Source: Grammothele lineata (Eukaryota; Basidiomycota; Agaricomycetes; Polyporales; Polyporaceae). Taken from it: DNA of 64,000 nt. How positions within the stretch are numbered: the first letter of the stretch is position 1; every line of letters starts with the position of its first letter. The notes under the pieces were generated by a model that saw only the letters and a list, made by a program, of their open reading frames with translations, had not been told where the DNA came from and did not search any database. Made by a program: the position numbers and the translations under genes. The stretch lies in assembly GCA_002150815.3 (NCBI GenBank), contig NDFF03000040.1:1-64000 (forward strand). Reading direction: 5' to 3'. This document shows positions 43,081 through 53,954 of this stretch, one piece after another.

Positions 43081-44320
43081 ATGTCTTCAATTCGCAACTC
43101 CCTTCACAGGAAGTCTCACAAGGAGCGTTCCCAGCTCTCCCACCGCACACGTCTGGGCATTCTCGAGAAACACAAGGACTACGTCCTTCGCGCACGGGAC
43201 TACCATTCGAAGCAGGACAGGATAAACCGGCTGCGGGAGAAGGCGGCGACGAGAAACAAGGATGAATTCTACTTCTCAATGACGAAGCAAAAGACTGTGG
43301 TATGTCCGAGAAGCGCTGTCCTGCGCGTAGATGCCTGACCCGTATCCTGGGCCTTATAGGGCGGTGTACATGTCCAAGATAGAGGGAATGCCGCACTTCC
43401 GACAGATATAGTGAAAGTATTGAAGACGCAGGATGAGAACTATCTACGTACAATGAGGGCTGCTGGACAAAAGGTCAGTAAATCCCTCGGGCCCCCGAGC
43501 CCTCTCCATGAATACCGAAGCCGACCTTCTCCCGTAGAAAATCGACAAATTGAAGGCACGGCTCACCCAGCTTGCAAATCTCCTACAGTCTGCGTCCTCA
43601 CTGGAAGACCAGGCAGCCGATACCCTTGACGAACAGGAGTTAGAGGTTCTTCGTGAAGCGGGCGTAATTGCACCATCGTCGAAGACGAGCCGTCGAAAGA
43701 TACAGAGCAAGGAGGGGAGACACATACTGTTCGCAGAAGATGAGGCGGAGGGTACGTGCACATAGATCGCTTTTCACCCGTTGACATCAAACACTCCGCG
43801 TGAATAGCTCGGGGGCGTGCTGCTACGGGTACGAGCATCACCCTCCGCGATGTGCCAAAGGACGACCGGTTAGACAAAGCCGAAATTTTGAGTATTGATT
43901 TGGGGTGGAAGGCCCCGGAGGAGTTGACGCGGAAGAAACGGAGGTCTAAGCTCACGCTGGAGGCTAGGATGGATCTTGGTAATGAGTCCATTGATAGTAT
44001 CGAGAACGCCAAGGTACAGAGCTCCTTTTCCTAGTGTTGATGTAGTCTGACATAGCCCGTAGGAACATCGCACCGGCCTGTTGAAGGAGCTCTCCGCTCG
44101 TCTGGTGCGAGACAAGCAGCTCCGTTACGCAGAGCGCGAGCTCCAGATGCAACGGTTGTTGATGGCAAAAGGCGCGTCCAGAAAGATCAGCGGCGTAGAG
44201 CGTGTGGATGACGATGACGAGGATGACAAGGATGATTGGGATAGGCGTAAACCCAAACAATTTGATGAGAAGAGTTGGAAACCTCGTGTCTACAAATGGC
44301 GCGTGGAGCGAAAGAGATAG
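43081..44320 (+). CDS. UTP11: U3 snoRNP protein UTP11
   Basis: Spliced exons encode [20 protein letters not shown], then [34 protein letters not shown], a KIDKL..RL helical part, [20 protein letters not shown], and a last exon [20 protein letters not shown] to [23 protein letters not shown]. The start (SSIRNS..RK.HKERSQ) and the end (YKWR.ERKR) are diagnostic. UTP11 belongs to the small-subunit processome in the nucleolus and is needed for 18S rRNA maturation. Its length, about 270-280 residues, and its very basic character are normal. Five exons with short introns; all junctions fit. It is convergent with the VHS-GAT gene. Confidence 0.95.
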
Positions 44321-44555
44321 TTGCTACAGTACTTCGCGTAGCGTTCTCCATCTCTTACATGAGCATTCATCGGACACGGTGCGGGTTGCCCAATCCTGAC
44401 ATTGGCCCCATTGACAGTACATTCCATGATACATTAGGTAGCCGCCGCTAAGCAGCTACGTTACATCGAGCACGCTGATAGCAGAATATCACATACATAA
44501 CGAAGATCCCTGTTGCCTTACACTTCTCTCTTTCGTATACATGTTGTTACACCTC

Positions 44556-46556
44556 CTAATCGGCGAAGGGGTCTGCGAAAGGGTCTTCTTCCTCTAGTGG
44601 CTGCCTCGTATTGCGACGAGCGCCATGCGAACGTTCGTCATCTGACGCGTCAACGTAGCCGTATTGACGGGAACTTGAAGACGGGCCAGCGCGGGTACGG
44701 GTAGCTTCATCGGAGGACTCGTAGTCACTGAAATCCGAAAGGGAGCCGCGACGCCAAGTATCGTCCTCAGACGAAGATCGAGCAGTGGTAGGTCGCATAG
44801 GTGGCGGCAAGTTCCTGAAGCGAGACATGAGAGACCTGCGCGGGATTATGATATGGTGGAGAACTCGCCTTTGTTCTGAACCTAACGAACCGAACTGCAG
44901 GTCTTGGAGGTCGGGATGGACGTATGTAGGGCTTGTCGGACTCGTTTCTCCCGAGCCAGGATCATAGCTAGAGCCGCCCGCCCTACCTATGGATCGCTCG
45001 ATAGCAGCACGCTGTCTCTCCTGGAGTTTACCTAACTCCGATGAAGACAACTTGGCTGCCGCAAGACCCTCTTGGATTTCCTTGACTTGTTGTTCCGACG
45101 TATCGGGCTTGGACAGCTGAAAAATATGATCAACCAAGTTGTATCGTTCATCGAAGTGTCGTGTCGTAGTAACCTACAGCATCATAATTCTCTAGGGCAG
45201 CAATGATACGGTCGTTGGTGTCAATGAGTACACCTATCATATCCTCGTTTTCGACGAGCTTGCAAAGGGTTTAGGTATGCTGAAGGGCGTGGACGGAATA
45301 TCAAAACCTACCTGTACGTAACGGACGACCTGCTTCCTAACTTGTTTGACCTTCGCCAGACATTCCTGAACGCGCTCGTTTGTCTCCAGACTCTCCTGCT
45401 GCGTGTTTACAAGCTAATAGTGACCCGATAAGAGAACGCCGCACCCGAACACAACATCTCGACTCACTGTCATAGCGTTCACCAAGTTATTTGTTGCCTG
45501 AGAGGCACTCGCGATAGTAGTCAAAATCTGTGGTTTCTCCTGCACTATGATCAGCATTCGGAAGGGTTATAGATAAAGTGCGGGCATACCTCTTCGAAGT
45601 TAAAAGGCTTTCTCTTTGGCTTCGGTTGTGAAGACTTGTGTCGCCGTTCCTCCTCTTCCCTCTTCCGTTTCTGTTTCTCCTCTTTAGCCTTTCTCTTCTC
45701 CTCGTCTCGTCTCTTCCGAGCCTCTTCTTCCTTTCTTTTTCGTTCCATATATTCCGTATCTAACCCGAGCCCCGCGTTGACATTGTCCTGTGCTCTCCTA
45801 TCAGCGTTCGCACGATCCGTCTGGGCAATCTTGCATTGGTCGTAAAGCTTGGCCACGAACGACATCGAAGCATCATTTGCGAATTGGCGGCGCCATCCAG
45901 CAAGGACTGCCGTGAGCTTCTTCTTCACTTTTGGATCGGTGCCAGGGTCAGCAGCGAGATGCTTCAGCGCGTCGGTCAGTTGATTGTCCGCAAACGAAGC
46001 TAACATATGCAAGGTTAATACATGGTGACGTGCGGGTAGAAATAAGTCGCTGACTTTGGAACTTGTGTCCACCGTTCTCCACAATAGCTTTCAAAATCTA
46101 AGTCATCATGTTCGTGAGACCAAATGATCGCTATGAACACGATAGCCACGTACATGCAGAGCACGATATTGCTGATGTACATTTCCATGTTTGATTTTCT
46201 TGCGAATCGCCCTGGACGCTTCAGCTGGCCTAAGCCGAGTCATTACTGGATGTCTCGTGGGGGGGTAGGATGCCATGGCAGGCTTACCCCGTAGCTTGGA
46301 TATTGATAGACTCCACGAGCTCCGGAATACTCGAGTCGTAAAACTTAGATCGCAGAGATCCGGGCGAATGAAAAGGACTCACCCGTCATAGGCTTCGCCT
46401 TCGTAATCGCTCGACGTGAGGATCTCGACCCATTCAGAGATAGACGACTCAAGTAGACGTTTGAATCGACTCTGGAACGAGAAGGAATGTACACACATGT
46501 GGCTTCTCGCGGTTGAAGGCCGAGTAGGCTTGTTTGGCGAGGGACATGGCAGACAT
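44556..46556 (-). CDS. LSB5-like VHS and GAT domain protein
   Basis: Starts MSAMSLAKQAYSAFNREKPH, joined by a 49-nt intron to SSISEWVEILTSSDYEGEAYDG. Then come IPELVESINIQATG, PAEASRAIRKKIKHGNVHQQ and LKAIVENGGHKFQ..FADNQLTDALKHLA: a VHS domain. A highly charged Lys/Glu helix follows (45650-45760), then a GAT domain (ILTTIASASQATNNLVNAMT, then VRQVVRYVQ-like and LIDTNDRIIAALENYD). The C-terminus is Ser-rich and ends PFADPFAD. In yeast, Lsb5 links endocytosis to the actin cytoskeleton through Las17 and Arf3, so a cortical endocytic role is inferred. The VHS domain has the W..I pocket pattern and no FYVE domain follows. Many small exons. Confidence 0.85.
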
Positions 46557-47033
46557 GGTGGGGGTTAGAGAGTGTGTGGGCGAGTGAGAGAGGTGGCCGG
46601 AGGAGGCCCGAGGACACTGCCTATATTGCTTATGACGTCTCGCTTGTCCGGAGGAGCCGATTGCCCGGACCGTCACCGTATCCAACTCGGAGCCACAACC
46701 ACCCCTCGGTCGGCTACCATTTTGACCGCTTCGCCGAGTCCAACCCCTTTTACCCTTCGCCTGCGATGCTACGGTATCGGTATGACCTCCCAAACGCTCC
46801 GAAACTCTTACGCACTGGTATATGTGCGCGCTTCCGTTCATGTTCAGCTAACCATCAGCTGCAACCTCCGCACTGATCTCATTGGTCTCATTGGGCCGTG
46901 ACGAAGACACTACGACCAATCATACTGCTTAGGCGTTCGATCCTGCGATACTGTGCATAACACAGATAAGAGGTGGTAGATAGTGTAATTAATAGTGTAT
47001 CATCTAATAGCGTCTTCCCCTGACCGACCAATA
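46557..47033. other. Intergenic region left of seryl-tRNA synthetase
   Basis: 477 bp between the LSB5-like start and the 3' end of the seryl-tRNA synthetase gene. It contains the LSB5-like promoter and is AT-richer near 46960-47030. No coding signal. Confidence 0.35.
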
Positions 47034-48665
47034 CTATATCCACTGAACGAGTCCCCGAGAGTTGCCGCCCACCCAGAATGATTGTAACGTGCGAGGCAAT
47101 CTCAATCCGACTACTGCTCCATTATCATCAAAGATTGCGCCATTCTCTACGAGCGCGACAATCAGCCGCGGAACAGCCGCCGCAGTTCCGTTCAGCGTGT
47201 GGGCAAACGGAATAGAGGTTTGAGTGTGATCCGACGAAGGCTTGTCCCCAATCTGCGCCGGATGGCGGCGGTAACGGATGTGCAACCTGCGCGCTTGGTA
47301 GTCGGTGCAGTTGGAAGTCGACGAGATCTCGCCCCAAGACCCGCGACCAGGCATCCACGCCTCTGCATCGTACTTGCGATATGCGCTTGCCCCCAACTCT
47401 TCGGTAGGCATCTCAAGCACCCTAGAACAATATGAAAAGGGGCGCGTCAAGCAGAGGTAGCAAGTGAATCGCACCTGAAGGTCAGCCCGAGGCCTTCGAA
47501 GATCTCCGCTTGTAACTTGCGCATTTCTTCCATCATTTCCCCACTCGTCTCTTCCCCAGAAACCACAAACAATTCCAGCTTCGTGAATTGATGCACCCGA
47601 TAGAGCCCTCTCGTGTCTGCGCCTCTCGCCCCCGCCTCTGCTCTGAATGCGTGTCCAAGTCCGACCACCTTCGCCGGCAGTTCGCCGGGCCCTAATATCC
47701 GGTTCGCAAACATGCCTGCGAGCGGGATCTCTGCCGTTCCAGCGAGCACCAACTCCGGGTGATTATGGCTTATTGCAACAGCCGGATCCGTGGAGTATGA
47801 GATGTGATACATCTGTGACGCTGCGCCGTTTATGGGGGCGCGCGGCTGGAAACCGCACCTCCAGGCCACGTCCGAGCGTACGACGTCTGGGGTCGTCACG
47901 GGTGTATAGCCGTGGCGCACTGCGACGCTGAGGGCATAGTTGACCAAAGCGAGTTCGAGTAGCGCGCCCTCGTTCTTGAGGTAGTACCATGAAGAGCCAG
48001 TTACGGTCGCCCCGGACTCGAGGTCGATGAGGTCAAGCGCACGACATATTGAGACATGGTCACGCGCAGGGGATGCAGGGAGCGGTTCGGGACCATGTGT
48101 AGAGATGGTGACTGCGACAGATTCGGGGCCGACTGGCACTCCGGGATGTGTGTCGTTGGGAATGGCCAGCGCGATAGAGTAAAGCCTGTCCTCGAGCTGC
48201 GCAACACGGTCCTCGAGCTCCGCGATCTCTGCTTTGAGTGCCTTCGCCTCGTCTAGTGCCGCCTGCTTCTTTTGAGGGTCTTTGGCTAAGGCACGAATGC
48301 GCTCACCGACGGCCGTGCGCTCGTGTCTTCGCGCGTTGAGGTCCTGCGACAGGGCCTTTTGCTCCTCGTACAGTCGTGCTGCTGTTTGGACAGCGCCAAC
48401 AGGTAAGGCCGCTTTTCTGTTGAAGGCATTGTGGGATTTGAAGACGACGTTCTCTGAGATGTCACGGTAATCTAGCCGCGGCCTTGGTATACTCGTAGCA
48501 GTGTTCGAGAGCTCCGGCATGGTGGAGTATGCACGTAGCCTTGGACCTCGAAAAGAATGTCAGCGACACGCAACTAGGAGGCAATAACATAGGCTCACGA
48601 CAGCACCGCTGCGAGCGTACATGGCGTATGCACTGAGCAGAAGAATTGCATCCCCGTTGCAGCAT
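47034..48665 (-). CDS. Mitochondrial seryl-tRNA synthetase
   Basis: Exons 48665-48599, 48546-47475 and 47421-47034. The first exon encodes an Arg-rich leader (MLQRGCNSSAQCIRHVRSQRC) that splices to RPRLRAYST before PELSNTATSIPRPRLDY, a good mitochondrial presequence. A long helical-arm region follows (LYEEQKALSQDLNARRHERT to KAEIAELEDRVAQLEDRL). The class II core has the TAEIPLAG motif, motif 2 (FRAEAGARGADTRGLYRVHQF) and motif 3 (HTLNGTAAAVPRLIVALVENG). It charges mitochondrial tRNA-Ser; yeast Dia4 is the equivalent. Without the small first exon the protein would lack its targeting signal, so the start at 48665 is preferred over the Met at 48520. Confidence 0.92.
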
Positions 48666-48972
48666 CTTAACTGTTATGTGTCACGGGAAACAGAAGAGAA
48701 GGGAGTGACGCAGAGGGCTGAAGCTAAGGTCGGATGTGGCCAGCCTTGAGCTTGATGAGTGCCACTGAGAGCCGAGCCTCGGTCTGGGGCGCGTCTCACG
48801 TCTTCTCACGTGGCGGCCTACGAATCCGGCGAGGACTAGACTGGACGCATAGGCCTCATACTGTTCAAGTTCACGTAGCGAACGACTTCATGCGAGACAA
48901 ATGTCATGATGGTATCTGGTGTAATTACATATATGTATGTTACGTGGGTCGCAGACGCTGTACCGGACAAGT
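48666..48972. other. Short region between seryl-tRNA synthetase and the P450
   Basis: 307 bp with the promoter of the minus-strand synthetase gene and the 3' UTR of the minus-strand P450 gene. Nothing else seen. Confidence 0.35.
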
Positions 48973-50793
48973 CTACAACTTTCTTTTCCTCACTATGACG
49001 TCCATGTCGCCGCGCGGATGCATAATACCTAGCCCCATGCGCTCCCATGCGAATTCGGGCCTCGTCATGCACTCCTCGTCTATGTGTATATCAACGTATG
49101 TCAAGAATATGGCCAAAAACACGCGAAGCTCTATCATTGCGAAGTGTCTAGGAAGAAGTGAGGTGGGTCGTTGAAGCGAGCGCTGCAATGAAAATCTACG
49201 GCGTACCTTCCTTCACACATAGACACACCGCCACCAAATGGCATGGTGTGATTAGCCACGAGCTTGCCGTCCTTCATCGCCCGAGGGGGCTCCAAGTACC
49301 GTCGGATGTCTAGCTCGCTAGCCTTGGGATGAACCTCCTCGTCCGTATGAACGTGCCGCGTAACGCACACAATCCTGTCGCCAGGACGTAAATCGTAACC
49401 CCCAAGAGTCACTGGGGCGACTACATGGCGCGGCGAAAATGTCGAGCTAGTGTAACGCAATATCTCTTGGATGGCGGAGGAGAGTAGGGGAAGGGCCTTC
49501 GACGAAGAGCAGATTTCATCGAAGAAACCAAGGCCAATGGGTGTAAAGGGATGTGTGACCTGCCACGCTTTGCGAACTTGGTCTAGCTCTTCCACAAGAG
49601 GTGCTACGCCCTCGGGTTGTTGAAGGAGCAGAGCAATGAGCCAATAGGCGGCAAAGATAGCGTTGGCCTGGAGAGCCCAAAGCTGGCAGGCGAGGACAAC
49701 GCCCATGTCTCGGGATGTCTGAACAGCGCATAAACGAGGATGAAGAATATTGTTGGGGTCGTGGCATGGACACTCACCCATTTGTCCCGAGACATTCCGT
49801 CGAGCGCAATTTGAACGAATGGTGACATCTCGTTTCCTGCCTTCTCCTGGCCCGCAACGTATCCCTCTATTAAATCGACGAGCTGTTCCCATGCTTTGAG
49901 GGGTTTTGAGAGGAACATGCGGGGAATGTTGGCACCAAGCAAGTAGAATGACTCATCAAACGTTTGAAAGAACGGATGCGACTTCTCTGCAGGAAATCGT
50001 GGGCCAAAACCAGCGTGAGCACCTGCACGGTATGCGGGAGGGATGATGAAGGTCTTAAGGGGGCCTGAGGCACCGTCCATACTAGATATCATACTCAAAA
50101 GAGCATCGTGTGCACTCTTTAGGTACACCGAAGTCATGGGCCTCAGATTGGTAGGAAGTAGGGTGTGATGTAGCGCTGGCATGTAGGTGTTCATCATGTA
50201 ATCATTCTTCACAATTGTCTTGCTGATCGCGAAGAGTTTCTCGCCCATTTCGACACGGACATTGAGAAAATCGAAGTTCTGGAGCGGGGCATTCAGCGCC
50301 GCCGTGAATTAGAATGAGAATAACTAACGCACTTTTGAGTCTCGAAACACCTGACTGATGAGCTGTAATTATATTGTTAAACCTACGCGAATGGGCAAGC
50401 TGCGCGCAGAGACGCACCGACGGGGACGTCACGCACACCATCTCTTGTCCAAGTGTTTTGACACGGAACACAGGGCCCAGCACTTTGCTACACAAATTAT
50501 ACCGCTTTTATGAGCAGGAGCAGTGAGGTCAGAGCAAATACTCACGACATGCTGCTAAAGAACTCGTCCGGATCCTGGCCCAGATCCAGCGCAGAACCAA
50601 TCCACGGAATCCAATAGCGAGCACGAGGAGGTCGCCGAGAGCCGTCGTCAGAGCGGAGAATTTTAACTATCCAATATAGTCCAACTAGCGTGATTGCAAA
50701 CGCAAGAGGAGACTGAGTAACCAAGCCCATTGGGCTTGATACTGTGGAGGGGGGAGCATCACTGTCGGACATGGCAACTGTAGATCGTGGCAA
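48973..50793 (-). CDS. Cytochrome P450 monooxygenase
   Basis: The N-terminus has one membrane anchor (LAFAITLVGLYWIVKIL), then RPPRARYWIPWIGSALDLGQ, the Pro-rich hinge. Later come VLGPVFRVKTLGQEMVCVTSPS, a long central exon, the I-helix region (ACQLWALQANAIFAAYWLI), ExxR in IQEILRYTSSTF, and the heme loop MPFGGGVSMCEGR joined by an intron to HFAMIELRVFLAIFL. All P450 hallmarks are present. The I-helix has A-N-A-I in place of the usual A/G-G-x-D/E-T-T. That fits the CYP7/CYP8-like class with altered oxygen activation, so its chemistry may be isomerase- or hydroxylase-like. The start may be 50793 or the in-frame Met at 50772. No biosynthetic cluster surrounds it. Confidence 0.9.
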
Positions 50794-51083
50794 GGGGGAG
50801 GTTGAAAAGAAAGCTGTTGTTCGCTAGGTTGTAAAATGAATGAAGAATCTGGTAATCGTGAACGGGTGAGGATTAGGGCCAGGAGAAGGGGTAAATGGCT
50901 GGCCGCGGTGGCAGCCGGCGGCGTGTGGGCACCGAGACAGAGCAAAAACGGCTCCAGTCCAGCCACCACATAGCGTGACTGTCAAAACGCGTTGTGTCAC
51001 GTAGCGGTCACGATCTCTGACGCGCTGGTAACGCGACTTGCTGCGTCACAGTCCCGCCACATCCTCGTTCCCCCTCCTCTGTC
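50794..51083. promoter_or_regulatory. Divergent promoter between the P450 and RFC4
   Basis: 290 bp separate the two start codons. Three ACGCGTT/ACGCG-type words at about 50987-51033 (near AAAACGCGTTGTG, GACGCGCTGG and AACGCGACTTG) lie close to the RFC4 start. In fungi, ACGCGT words (MCB) control S-phase genes such as RFC, so a cell-cycle element is plausible. Confidence 0.4.
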
Positions 51084-52539
51084 ATGACTTCTTCTGTGAT
51101 TAAGGGTAAGGCACCAGCTGACGGGGCTGCATCAGCCACGCCATATGAACTCCCATGGTAAGCACGCAACTTGCTCAGCTGACAACTCAACCCCATTTGC
51201 AATGTAGGGTCGAAAAGTACAGACCGCAAGTCCTGGACGACATCGTGGGCAATACGGACACTGTTGAGAGGCTGAAAGTGATTGCGAGAGATGGGAACTG
51301 TCCACACATTATAATATCTGCAAGTACTTCCAAAATTCCCGTCCAGCGCACGCTGACGACGCGTGTAGGGCATGCCTGGTATTGGGAAGACCACAAGCAT
51401 CCATTGCTTAGCGCACCAGCTGTTAGGCGACGCATATAAGGAGGGTGTTTTGGAGCTCAACGCATCGGACGAACGGTGCGTAATCCTTAGAACTTACTGT
51501 CACCACTCGACTGATCCTCCTGAAGCGGAATCGACGTTGTACGCAACAAGATCAAGTCGTTCGCACAGAAGAAAGTCACCCTTCCTCCAGGACGGCACAA
51601 AATCATTATTCTTGACGAAGCAGATAGGTATGAGGCGTCCTCACATTTGTGAACATCGACTGGACTGTCATAGTATGACCGCTGGCGCGCAACAGGCTCT
51701 GCGACGAACAATGGAGATCCATGCGAAAACGACACGCTTCGCCCTAGCTTGCAACATGTCCAATAAAATCATTGAACCCATTCAGAGCCGTTGCGCTATC
51801 CTCCGGTATGCCAAATTGCGCGACCAAGAGATCCTGAAGCGTCTGTTGGAGATATGCGAGATGGAGAAAGTGAGCATCCTCGCTGCCAGTGTATACTTTG
51901 ACTACAGGGTATGATGTGTGTCGTTACAGGTGGAACACAACAACGAAGGTCTCGAAGCACTCATTTTCACCGCGGAGGGCGACATGCGTCAAGCTATCAA
52001 CAATTTGCAATCTACGTGGTCTGGTTTTGGGTTTGTGTCGGGTGATAATGTCTTCAAAGTCTGCGACCAGCCACACCCCATTGTTGTTCAAGCTATGATC
52101 AGAGCGTGCTTGAGGGGCGATATTGACGGCGCCATGGACAAATTGAACGAGCTGTGGGACCAAGGATACAGCGCTGTCGATATAGTTGTGACGATTTTCA
52201 GGGTTGTACGAACATTTGACGAGTACGTCTTGACATAAAGAGGTGGCTGATCAAAATCTGACCTTCCCAAACAGGATCCCGGAATATACGAAGCTCGAGT
52301 TCATCAAGGTTAGCATTCCAGTTCTCAACGAGCTACTCTCTTTTGACCTCCAGTAGGAAATTGGGTGGACACACATGCGCGTACTCGAAGGTGTCGGGAC
52401 TCTTGTTCAGCTCGGAGGTCTCATGGCGAGATTATGCCGTATGTGAGTTCCCCTTGTCCTGCTAACGGGCTCGGCTCTTATTCGCGTTGACGATTGGTGC
52501 CTCGCTAGGAAATACAAGCCCGAGCTTTTCCGCGTTTGA
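51084..52539 (+). CDS. RFC4: Replication factor C subunit 4 (clamp loader)
   Basis: Starts [23 protein letters not shown]; exons then join to [43 protein letters not shown] is the Walker A motif, LELNASDER follows, [12 protein letters not shown] is Walker B, and [17 protein letters not shown] has the Ser-Arg-Cys arginine finger. It ends [30 protein letters not shown]. The motif [10 protein letters not shown] and the other boxes fit the yeast Rfc4 / human RFC2 subunit. The complex loads PCNA onto DNA. There are about nine exons, all in phase. The intron at 51320-51368 must start with GC rather than GT, because the Walker A exon is only in frame that way. Confidence 0.94.
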
Positions 52540-52854
52540 GACTCCTGCATACATGTATTCTATTGCTATTGTCGCTCTGTACTCTCGCCCATTCCGTGAC
52601 CATCAGGTTTTGAGCACGTCCGTGAGCCAACAGATACTTACTGACATCTAGCCTCTTGCGGTGCACTCTTGGCGCTTATGTATAGCCGCCATCCCGCCAA
52701 ATAAGGCTCGAGCGAGAGGAGACGCGATCCTGTCGAAATGTGATTAATCATCATCTTCACTTTCATTCCCCTCAGGTCCATGCTCAGCTCACAGTCTCTA
52801 CACTCTACTTGCCGCTCTTCTGTCGCAGATCTCACTTACAGGTAGCAAGCTCAG
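52540..52854. other. Intergenic region between RFC4 and CFD1
   Basis: 315 bp holding the RFC4 3' UTR and the CFD1 promoter, with a C/T-rich run before the CFD1 ATG. No other feature. Confidence 0.35.
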
Positions 52855-53954
52855 ATGAGCATGTCCGAGGATACACCTGTCGTTCGTCGGTTGCGCAGCG
52901 TGAAGAACATTATCATCGTCTGCTCCGGAAAAGGCGGGGTTGGGAAGTCCTCGGTCTCGACTCAGCTCGCGCTCTCGCTCCGGGCTTCATCTCCAACGGC
53001 ACGCGTCGGGATCCTCGATGTCGACTTAACCGGACCCTCAATACCGCGGATGCTCGGGCTTGACGGGCACCCCGTACATCAAAGCAGCGACGGGTGGGTA
53101 CCGGTGTACGCGGACGGAAGCGAAGCGCGGCTGGCGTGCATGAGCGTAGGGTTCTTGCTCAAGCGGAAAGAGGATTCAGTGGTGTGGCGAGGACCGAAAA
53201 AAAATGCGATGATCAGGCAGTTCCTGAGCGATGTCCGCTGGGGAGAGCTGGACTATCTCGTCATTGATACCCCTCCCGGTGAGTTCCCCCAAGCCGCTAT
53301 ACCCCCGCGTCCGTACCCCCACTCCATCTCGTCTCCTTGAAGTATCCGCCTCCATGCTATCCCCGCTAGATGTGCCTGAAGCTGACTCGCACGGCGGTGG
53401 TGCTGTCGCTCCCAATAGGCACGTCCGACGAGCACCTGTCGCTAGTGGAGCACATGGCGCCTTTCCGGGACCGGTTGTCCGCCGTGCTCGTTACAACCCC
53501 ACAGGCGGTCGCGCTGCTGGACGCGATGAAGTGCCTCTCGTTCACGCGCGCGACGGGCCTACGTGTGCTCGGGCTCGTCGAAAACATGAGCGGCTACGTG
53601 TGCCCGTGCTGCGGCGAGGTCAGCAACGTCTTCTCCACTGGGGGCGGCGCGGCAATGGCGGAACGGGAAGGGGTCGCGTTCCTGGGTAGCCTGCCGGTCG
53701 ACACCGCGCTCGTCGAGCTGCTGGACGCGGCGGAGGCGGAGGGCCCGGAAGGGGAGAGCGCGGCGGCGCTCGCGGAGGGCGGGAGCCGGCGGTCGTTTGC
53801 GCTGGTGGAGCGGTACGAGAAGACGGGGACGGCGCCGCTGTTCAAGCAAATTGTGAGCAAGGTTCTGGGGGGGCTCGCGGCGGAGCCAGCTGCGCAGACG
53901 AGTCGCGGCGAAGAGGCGTCTCCGGTCGCGGAGTCGGGCGTCGCAGCGGCCTGA
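52855..53954 (+). CDS. CFD1: Cytosolic Fe-S scaffold ATPase CFD1 (NUBP2 family)
   Basis: Two exons, 52855-53279 and 53419-53954. N-terminal [20 protein letters not shown] is the deviant Walker A of MRP/NBP35 ATPases. Next are [18 protein letters not shown] and [43 protein letters not shown] carries the Cys-x-x-Cys that binds the bridging cluster between Cfd1 and Nbp35. There is no N-terminal four-Cys extension, which separates it from NBP35. It assembles iron-sulfur clusters in the cytosol for cytosolic and nuclear proteins. The intron is 139 nt, the longest firm intron in the window, and removes no conserved residue. The C-terminus is Ala/Glu-rich. Confidence 0.93.

Noticed and set aside
46440..46556. 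A 25-nt intron in the LSB5-like gene
   Set aside because: The first acceptor AG would give a 25-nt intron, but using the next in-phase AG gives a normal 49-nt intron and the expected EKPHSSISEWVEIL sequence.
49000..50793. Secondary-metabolite gene cluster around the P450
   Set aside because: The neighbours are seryl-tRNA synthetase and RFC4, both housekeeping genes; no synthase, transporter or regulator of such a cluster is present.
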